Below are positions 47,336 to 55,872 of a stretch of 64,000 bases of DNA, in pieces. Position 1 is the first letter of the stretch. Each line of letters starts with the position of its first letter. The DNA is from Platanthera guangdongensis (lineage: Eukaryota > Streptophyta > Magnoliopsida > Asparagales > Orchidaceae), in NCBI GenBank assembly GCA_039583875.1, contig CM077166.1, positions 94,086,094 to 94,150,093 of the forward strand, read 5' to 3'. A model generated the notes under the pieces. It was given only the letters and a program-made list of their open reading frames with translations, ran no database searches and had not been told where the DNA came from. Made by a program: the position numbers and the translations under genes.

Positions 47336-47909
47336 TTGACACTTTCAGACAGAGACAGCGATTTCAAGAAGTGACTGGATGACTTGACAGCTGCCATTTC
47401 AGCCGGTCTACTGCAACTGCCAGAGCTGTCAGAAGTTCGTTAGAAACCGAATCAGCCGGTTACCTTGGAGGAAGACCATATAAAGGTCTTTCTCCTTCAA
47501 CAAAAAATAATCATCATCAATCAATCAGAAGATTAAAATTTAAGAAGATCAAGACAGATCCAGAGAAAACTGTAAATCAATATTTTGAATAAACTTCAGA
47601 TTTACATGGAGAGAGAGAACTCCAGTAATTGAAGTCAAGAAAGAGACTTGTTAATCAAATCTCCTAAGAAGCAGGTTCTGAACCAGACTGTAAAGTAGTA
47701 TCCAGATTTAATTCTCCATCCTAAGAAGGAAGTTGTCATCCGGTCAACTTCAAGAAGATCAATTTTACTGAGTTCAGACTCAAGAAGCCTTGAAGAAAGC
47801 AAAGATAAAGTTGATCTCAGGAATCAGTGCTATCAAGAACTGTTCAAGAAGGTTTCCCTCTTCATTCTCTCAAACTGAGTGGTGATCTAAAAACTTTTCA
47901 TTATCTTTT

Positions 47910-48175
47910 TGTAGGATCCTAAGGAATCTGAGTTGTAAGCCTAAATTTAAAAAGGCTGAGGTAGGGCTTTTTGAGCCTGAGTGTAGGAGAATCAATTCTC
48001 TGAGTGTAGGCTTTGTTGAAGGCTGATGGTAGGGCTGTTTAGCCTGAGTGTAGGTCTTGTTGAAGACTGAGTGGTAGGGATTTATGCCTGATTTGTAGGA
48101 GTGGGGACACTCTGAGTTGTAGGAACCTGTTTGGTGTTCTGAGCTGTAAGATCTGAGGATCTGAGGAGAAGTGCA
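47910..48175 (+). repeat. Mini-hairpin array with variable stems, element H
   Basis: Eleven units of TGTAG, stem, loop, complementary stem, CTGAG. Stems include AGCCT/AGGCT, GGCT/AGCC, GAGAAT/ATTCTC, GTCTT/AAGAC, GAGTG/CACTC and AGATC/GATCT. Linkers are nearly constant while the stems differ. Confidence 0.87.
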
Positions 48176-48425
48176 GAAGTTAGGCCGAATCTAGTACACT
48201 ACTAGATAGGCGAAGGGGGAAAGTGGATGTACCCAGACCTTGGGGAATCACTATAAACATTGTGTGCACTCTGTGAATGTTTGTTTCTGTGATTGCTGTG
48301 TTGTGATAGCTGTAGAATTTGCATTTGCTGCTTAAAGTACAAAACAGTTTGTCTGCCTTTAAAGTAAAAAGAAAAAGTACACCTATTCACCCCCCTCTAG
48401 GTGGTTAGGCACTATTTTTTTCAAG

Positions 48426-48437
48426 TGGTATCAAAGC
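48426..48437 (+). other. Primer binding site, element H
   Basis: TGGTATCAAAGC, one change from the initiator methionine tRNA complement, two bases after the LTR. Confidence 0.88.
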
Positions 48438-48513
48438 GAGATTACTCAAAAAGGGACTTAACAGTCTTAGTAAGATCCTGTAGCCAGATTCAGAACAAAC
48501 AAGAATCAAGAAA

Positions 48514-50550
48514 ATGGGTTCAAGTGAGAATCACAAAGAGCTGGGGTCAATGAAATTACCAATATGTGGAAAAGAGATATTTGGCATATGGAAAGAGAGG
48601 GTTAGACTCTTTATGGAAGCTTCTGACCAAAGGATATATATCATAGTTAAAGAAGGCTCATATGTGCCAATGAAGATATCCATTCTGGATGCAAATCAGA
48701 AAACTCCCAAGGACTTCTCTGAAATGACTAAAGATGAAATCCTTCTGGCCACTATGGACAAGAGAGCCCAGAATATAATTGTTAGTGCCATTGATGATGC
48801 AACATTTCAGAACTTAATTCATTGTAAAACCTCTAAAGAAATGTGGGACACATTAATAGTCTATATGGAGGGCTAAGAGGAAGTAAGACAAGATAGGAAG
48901 TCAATGTTAAATCAGGAATATGAAAGCTTCAGACAAGAAAAGTCTGATAGCATTACAGAATGTTACAAGAAGTTCTATAGGATTGTTAATAAGTTTATGT
49001 CCTATGGAAGAGACTTCAGTAACTTTAAGCTGAAGGACAAGTTCTTAAGATCCCTGACTAAGGACTGGGACACCAAGATTTGTGCCATTAGGGAAGTAGC
49101 CAATCTAGCTGATATACCTCCTCCAACTTTGTTTGGAAAACTGCTATCTTATGAGATGCAGTTAATGGCTAGAAAGGAGGAATAGAAGAATACTAGAGTG
49201 GAGCACAAGGAAAAGTCTGTGGCCTTCGAGACTGAAGCCACTAAGAAGTATAGAAGCAAGTCTCCATCTCCACCTCAAATAATTGTTGAGACTGTCATAA
49301 ATAATTAAGATAATAAGAATTCAGATAGTAGTGAAAGTGATGAAGACTTTGCTGCTTTTACTAGGTATTTTCAAAAATTTCTGAAGAAGAAGCAGTGGAG
49401 GTCTAAGCCTTCCACTTCTCAGCCAAAAGATGACTACTATTAGAAAAGAAAGTCATCAAGGAATGACAGAAGCAGGTCTAAGCCAAGCAAAGCTACATCT
49501 TCAAAAATTGTGTGCTTTTGCTGCAATAGACAGGGACTTGTAGTAGATGACTGTCCTGAAAAGAGGAAGGAGTCAGCTGACAAAAAGAAGACTCAGGTTA
49601 AGAGCAAAAAGGAAAAGTCTTTTATTGCTAAGAAAGACAAGAGTCTGATAGATCAGTCATCTTCAGAAACAGAATCAGAAGATGAAGCCTACATTGGATT
49701 ATTTGCTGAAGAGGAAGAAGATGAGTTCATGCAGCTAATGAACTCAATTTATGAGCATAAGGACCATCAGTGCAAGGGACTGATGGCTTTATCTGAAGGA
49801 GACAAGAACCAGGATCAGCCTGGACCAAGTAAGGTACAAAGTTGTTCTTATAGTTCAATTTATAGTACTGAGTCAGAATCAGATACATCTACATCAAGTG
49901 ACGTGGGTGGGTCTAAATCTGAAGGAGATATTCATCAGTTAATTGATGTATATAGGGACTTGTTGCAGGCCTTGAAGAAAAGCAAAACATTGGCCAAAAC
50001 GCAGGCAAAGGAGATTGGTAGTCTTAAATTGGCTGCTGCTGATTCAGACAAGTTAGATCAGAAACTGAATGAGATAGGCAGACTGAAAAACATTACTGTT
50101 ATTCAGATGGGTACTATTACATTTAAGAATGATCAAATTAGAAATCTGGAGGTTAGACTTCAGAAAGAGAAAGAGATAGTAGCAAGTTTTTCTAAACATA
50201 AATCTGTTTTACCCTTGATAGATGAGTTTGTACCTCAAAAGGGTAAGGCTGGATTAGGATTTAAGAAAACTGCCTGGACTGCTAGGTCCAAATCTAAAGG
50301 CACAATTCCAGCACAAAACATAAAGCCTGTTGTAGATACTTCAGCCAGGGTAGTACCTAAACAAAGATACAAAAGGTTTGAGTGTTGGTATTGTCGCAAG
50401 ATAGGCCACTTTACCTTAGATTGTTGGCACAATTCTAGTGTCAAAGAGAGTAGCAAACTGCCTGCTAGAAGAGCTACAAGTAGTTTTGTTAAAGGTCAGA
50501 CTAACCTGCACCAAGGACCCAAGAGTTATTTGGGTTCTAAGGTTAAGTAA
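48514..50550 (+). pseudogene. gag: Element H gag (four internal stops)
   Basis: One frame of 678 codons from ATG 48514 to TAA 50548-50550, with stops at about 48874, 49183, 49306 and 49441. N-terminal domain: FGIWKERVRLFMEASDQRIY, CKTSKEMWDTLIVYMEG and TKDWDTKICAIREV. Knuckle 1: CFCCNRQGLVVDDC (49513-49555, histidine replaced by leucine). Acidic and serine-rich region, then a coiled coil (49950-50190), then knuckle 2: CWYCRKIGHFTLDC (about 50383-50425). Confidence 0.9.
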
Positions 50551-50850
50551 TCTGTTTTGCAGGTGAGTCCAAGTCGCCATGCCCCTATATGGTACTTGGA
50601 CAGTGGATGTTCCAGGCACATGACTGGAACTAGGGGGTTGCTGAAGGACTACACACCTATCAAGGACGACCCTAAAGTAACCTTTGGTGGATTAGAGAAA
50701 GGAATCATCAAGGGATTTGGTAACATTTCTAGTAATCAGATTACAATTACTCAAGTGGCTTATATAAATGGTTTGAAACACAACCTCATTAGTATAAGTC
50801 AGCTGAGTGATTTAGGATATGACATCTCATTTGTCAAGAATGGTTGTCAT
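50551..50850 (+). pseudogene. pol: Element H protease, truncated by I
   Basis: In the same frame as gag after the TAA. APIWYLDSGCSRHMTGTRGL carries the DSG active site (about 50590). It ends where I inserted, at FVKNGCH; J continues there as FVKDGCHIMRSNDQ. Confidence 0.9.
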
Positions 50851-52290
50851 TGATGCATGTAAATCGGCAAGCGCACCGGTCGCACAAGTAATAAAGTTTT
50901 GGGAATAAATCCCCGAGTGTCGGTCTCTTGAGAAATGCAATTAGCGTAGAACGACAACAGTACAGAGAATATCGTTATGAGAGTTATAAAAAGAAAAAAG
51001 AGGAAATAAAGGACTTGGAGATTGTGGATGTTTGATATACTGAACTAGTAAAAGCTATGCGGGTCGAAGGCACCGCTTCGCAAGGTGGAGTGGGTTTGAC
51101 GGCCGCGATGCCAAACTTCAGATGGGCGAGTGGAAGGGAAACTAATGGATTGAGGTGTTCTTGTGTGGATTGAAATCGGATAAGAACACGGGAATGGAGT
51201 GGATGTGGGGTGAGCGAGGCACATTCACAGACAATACTCACAAGCAGAAGAAAATACTAACATTTCATTAGCTATAAAATAAACTTTATGTTCATGGATG
51301 GAAATGTTCATTACACTGCTCAAAACATTCATACTACAGAGGAAGGGGAAGAGGAGTTAACCAAAAGAGAGTGAAGATCCACCACGGGTCGTGGCCGGAG
51401 TAGCGAGTTGTCAATCTGCTTCCGGGCTCAGTCCAAGGAGGCTTCCGTACCAACGAGCTGTCACCTCGAAGGCCGTTAAGTCCGTTCTCTAGGTTGTCTA
51501 CTTCACCAACTCCGGAGGAAAGCTTGGAGTTGAAGTCATCAATGGCCGAGGGCTTCGCCGGAGAGTTGAAAAGCTTCGGAGTAGTTGGCAATGGCCTCCC
51601 GACGAAGGTGGAGGTGATGGAGCAGCTGGAGAAGAGAAATGTCGATTCCCGCGCACTCTTCGATCACAGTAGATGATAGGCGTTGAACCTAAATTGCGGA
51701 GCAGGGCTTTAAATACGGAGGCAGCAGAAGCAGTGTGCACGATCAGTGGCGCACGACCAGTGGTCGTGCGCACTATCGGTCAATGATCGTGCGACTTTTC
51801 CAAATAGACCTGCAACCTGGACAAGAAGCATCAGCATATATGCGCACGAGCAGTGGCACAGGACCAGTGGACGTGCACACAACGGCCAGTGCCCGTGCGA
51901 TTACCTAGACAGGATTAGGAAAAAGGGAGTGTAATGCGCACGATCAGTGGTGCACGACCAATGGTCGTGCGCAATAAGTCCAGTGGTCGTGCGCAGTATT
52001 CCTGCATCGTTGGTGTCTCCCGAGCGGTTCCGTAGCACGCACACGACCCCTGCACCAGTAGAAGAGGCAGATAGGCCACCAAAACGTGCACACCACATCC
52101 CCGAGATAGGGCGAAAGAATAACAAAAATACAGAAACACAGAAAGCACACAGAAACGGGCATACAGTGCACTTAATCGTGGAAATAGGTACATAAGCACA
52201 TATAAGCAATAAAGGCTCTCAAGTGTAGTGCTAAGACGATAAAACTAGCCCAGATGAGTCCAAAAATCAGTGTAAAATATGGACTCATCA
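50851..52290 (-). repeat. Element I LTR, Tat/Athila-like (1440 bp)
   Basis: Begins TGATGCATGT and ends GGACTCATCA (inverted TGATG/CATCA termini). CACCCCCAGACTTAA follows; on minus this is TTAAGTCTGGGGGTG, the polypurine tract typical of Tat/Athila elements, so this is a 3' LTR read on minus. TATA-like TTTAAATA is at 51708-51715. Confidence 0.85.
51735..52010 (-). promoter_or_regulatory. GCACGACCAGTGGTCGTGC palindrome array in the I LTR
   Basis: Several copies of CGCACGA(C/T)CAGTGG and its mirror, for example 51752-51772 and 51953-51971. On minus they lie just upstream of the TATA-like site at 51708. Confidence 0.8.
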
Positions 52291-53593
52291 CACCCCCAGA
52301 CTTAACCATTTGCACGTCCCGAGAAAATCATCACTCCGTGGACTAGAAAATAGCTAACTCGCTCAAAAATTTCAAAAAGAAGTAAGACGAGAAATCAAAT
52401 ACATCATGGGAATAGAAGAGATAATAGAAAAACTTTTTAATTATACGACGTAGTTAAAACTATTCGACAGACGTAAATAAATATTGTAATTGCTCAAAAT
52501 TAGAATTCTGGAGGATCTTGCGATCATGTGCAGGAAGAAAGTAGGCAGGCCACTAAGGTGAGCATTGCCAAAGTTCGGGACTCAGGATCACCTCCAAAGG
52601 AATCCACCAATGTCGGGGACCATATGCTTGCACATTCACACTCTCTCCACAGCGCAGGTGAGACTAAAGCGTGAATCAGTAGGACTTGTAGGATACAATG
52701 GGGCTTAGGCGAAGGCTGGGTATTCAAAGATAAACATGAAGGCTCTGTGCAACCAAAGCGAGCGAATAAAACCCAAACCAATACAGCCACTTAGAAATTA
52801 ACGGGACACACGCCCCCAGACTTAGATTGAAAACCGGGTGTGAACACGGCTGAACCCGACCAAAATCAATAAAGAGGACGGGGATCGATATCTCAAAGCA
52901 ATTCTTTCATATTTTTCTCTTTTGCGCTTATTGGCGTTTTATTATTTTGTTAATTTTTTTTCTTTTGTAGCGCTAGCAATCCCCAAACGGAGCAATCAAA
53001 ATGTGAATGAATTCAGCACCCCCAAAAACATTGTCCACTTATCACAACCTCGGCAAACAGAAAATACAAATCAGCTCAAACATTTGATTGCGATGGTGGG
53101 TTTAGCTTCAGGTCTTGGTGAAAGTGAGTGGAGCTGGATCAAAGGAAGGGTAGGCACAAATTTGGCATGCAACGGTTAACAGGTAGGAAAGGCTAAAACA
53201 AGGCTCAAACTAGCCAAAAGGAAGGCCTACATCATGCTCATTCTTGACTAACCGCACCAATGCTTCGAGAGTAGCTTAGGGCAAGTTCTTAGCCACCGAG
53301 AAAGGTGATCCTTCCTCCCGACTCGAGCAATACGAGTCTAGTGGCGGCTACACACATTCCTACATTATCGTTTGATTACCCCAGATTCATATTTTGAGCA
53401 GTACAAACAATAGTTACAGTTGCAGAAATAGATAAATCTACGAGCATAAAGAAAAAATAATTTTATCCTAAATCTACACAAACCATGAGTATTTGATTAG
53501 GAGCACTGCATGAGTTTCAAACTACTCAATTCTGAAATCCTAAGTGAATACTACTATTTTAAAGTTGACACAAAAATAATAAATTTGACACAG
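52291..53593 (-). other. Element I internal 3' non-coding region, cut by J
   Basis: No coding region. A second polypurine-like copy, CGCCCCCAGACTTAG, is at 52810-52824. The region ends at 53593 where the J LTR starts. The rest of I is not in the window, and the reading frames here have no recognisable domain. Confidence 0.7.
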
Positions 53594-53854
53594 TGAAAGA
53601 TATTGTACCTAAACACCTAGAGGGGGGGGGGGTGAATAGGTGACTTGAATCTTTTTAACTTTTTATGGCAGCAATCAGTTTCTAACACAGATTTATATCT
53701 ACTTTTGCACAGCAATCACACAGCAATCACAGCAAACCACAACACACAGTAGACACACAGTTTTATAGTGGTTCCCCAAGGTTTGGGTACATCCACTTTC
53801 CCCCTTCGCCTATCTAGCAGTGTACTAGATTCGGCCCAACTTCTCCACTATCTC

Positions 53855-54040
53855 AGAACCCAAAACAGGTTCCTACACCTCAGGCCCAAGGCCCTACAAC
53901 TCAGCTTCTTCACAAAGCCTACACTGAGCCACAAAGGCCTACACTCAGCCACCAAAGCCTACACTCAGAGATTTATATCTCCTACACTCAGCCTTTATAA
54001 TTACAGACTTACAAGACTCAGATCCAAAGGATCCTACAAG
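53855..54040 (-). repeat. Mini-hairpin array with variable stems, element J
   Basis: On plus the linkers read CTCAG and CCTACA. Stems between them: AACC/GGTT, GGCC/GGCC, GCTT/AAGC, GCC/GGC, AGAT/ATCT and ATCC/GGAT, with loops of 3-8 nt. It corresponds to the array in H. Confidence 0.85.
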
Positions 54041-54547
54041 AAAATATGAATACAATAATATTAACTCAGCAAATCATAGACAAGAGAGGAGAGTTGTGAG
54101 TTTCTTGATGAGTTCTTGGAAAAACTCAGCAGAAATCAATCTGACTTGGCTTTCTTCAAAGCTTCTTGAATGTAGAACTCAATAAGATTGACTCCTTCTG
54201 CAGTTGATCCTTGATCTCTGCTACTTAAGATTCAAAATAAATCTGAACCCTTCTTCTCAGTCTGGTTCCAACAACTGATTTCTTGGATGGAGCTCTCTCT
54301 CTCCAACTTCTTAGATCTGCACTTGATTCTTCAAGGAATAGCTAGATCTTCTTTGTTAAATACTTGATCAATAATCTGAACAACCACTTTCTGTAGACAG
54401 CATAAGCCTATTTATAGGCCTTCTTCATGGTAACCGGCTGGTCCGGTCCATAACTGAATTCTGACAACTCTGACAGGTGCAGTAGACCGGCTGGAATGGC
54501 AGCTGTCAAGTCATCCAGTCAGTTCTTGAAAATTTTGTAACTGTCTG

Positions 54548-55440
54548 TGAGTGTCGAGACTGTCTGTCTTTAAGTGTCGATACTTATAGACCAAGTGTCG
54601 ACACAAGTTGTCTAAGTGTCGACACTAGCCTACAAGGTATCAACACAACTCCTTGTGTTGTAGATTTTATATCTCGACACTACTTCTTCTTCATGTGTCG
54701 ACACTAAAATTGAGTGTCGACACAAGTACTTGTACTTCAGTATTTTGCTGAATTCTTCTAAGTGTCGACACAACACCTTTGTGTCGACACATCTTCACGT
54801 GTTGAATCTGTTAAGTGTCGACACTGCTTCTTGGTGTCGACACATGTCTTCAGTGTTGATACTTGCTGAGTGTCGACACAGCTCCTTGTGTCGACACATT
54901 CTTCTTCTGTCGAGTCTCTGGCTGAGTGTCGACACATCCCCTTAGTGTCGACACTTGTACTTAGAATATTTTTGTTGAACTTTGCTGATCTTTACTAAGT
55001 GTCGACACAGCTCCTTGTGTCGACACTTTCTTCAAGTGTTGAGTCTTCAGCTGAGTGTCGACGCATTGTTCTGGGTGTCGACATTTACTTCAAGTGTTGA
55101 CTCTTCTGCTGAGTGTCGACACATTGTTCTGGGTGTCGACACTTGTACTTAGTCTCTGCTGAATTTTGCTGAGTGTCGACACAGCCTCCAAGTGTCGACA
55201 CTTTTTGATGTAGACACATTTTCACTGGGTGTCGACACAACTGCTAAGTGTCGACATTGCTTCACTGCACTTTTCTTCATTGAGTGTCGACACAGCTCCT
55301 TGTGTCGACACTTTCTGTCTGGTGTCGACTCAGCATCCCTGGTGTCGACACAAATACTCCAAGTGTCGACACTGCTTGCCTGGGTGTCGACACAAGTCTT
55401 CTTAAGTGTCGACACTTTCCCTCTGGGTGTCAACACATGG
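54548..55440 (-). promoter_or_regulatory. TGTCGACA palindrome array in the J LTR
   Basis: More than thirty copies of GTGTCGACAC or near variants, spaced mostly 20-35 bp. In the element sense they lie upstream of the TATA box at 54409-54416, as in H. Confidence 0.92.
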
Positions 55441-55872
55441 ACTTAGAAACTTTTTCTTCTTTCCTGCAAATACTTAGCCTGCACAAGTAAACTCAAAACA
55501 CATCAAATACATTTTGATGTATATCATTGAGTTGGGTGAGGCTTCTTCAAATCAGGTACATTTGAACCAATGTACCCAACAATCTCCCCCTATTTGGAGA
55601 AGTCATAACCTTAGTCAATGATATACACCATTCATAATAAAATTACAAAATGATGTAAAGCAGGATTATATATAGCAGGGCAAACATAAACATGTATCAA
55701 TCAAACATGTATACAAAGACATAATCTCAGAACAACTATGAAATAAATTTAACACATAGCAAATTTATCACACAACACATTGTTCCAATACTTTGTCATA
55801 TTCATAATTCTAAAGTTTACAGAATGTTTTACAACAAAAGAGTACATAGTAAACTTAAGAAAAATTTCTATG

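Larger units (their letters stand above)
46567..48423 (+). repeat. Element H 5' LTR (1857 bp)
   Basis: TGTTGGGTAC to TTTTTTTCA. Order: TGTCGACA array (46715-47335), TATA box TATAAAG (47479-47485), transcribed leader, mini-hairpin array (47910-48175), conserved block (48221-48256) and ATTCACCCCCCTCTAGG (48385-48401). Confidence 0.92.
46567..50850 (+). mobile_element. Element H: Sirevirus, 5' part (same family as J)
   Basis: LTR 46567-48423, primer site 48426, gag 48514-50550 and protease to 50850, all in one frame on plus. It inserted in the F 3' LTR and is itself cut at 50851 by I. Its LTR matches the J LTR in both termini, the TGTCGACA array, the mini-hairpins and the conserved block. Integrase, RT and 3' LTR are not in the window. 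Confidence 0.9.
53594..55581 (-). repeat. Element J 3' LTR (1988 bp)
   Basis: Plus-strand start TGAAAGATAT, end GTACCCAACA. Reversed order as in H: CCTAGAGGGGGGGGGG (53613), conserved block (53764-53802), mini-hairpins (53855-54040), TATA box TATTTATA (54409-54416) and TGTCGACA array (54548-55440). The polypurine tract (ATCTCCCCCTATTTGG on plus) adjoins at 55582. Confidence 0.93.

Noticed and set aside
50840..50865. Host gene junction at the end of the H protease
   Set aside because: The break coincides with a TGATG LTR terminus and a polypurine tract at the other end, so it is a transposon insertion.
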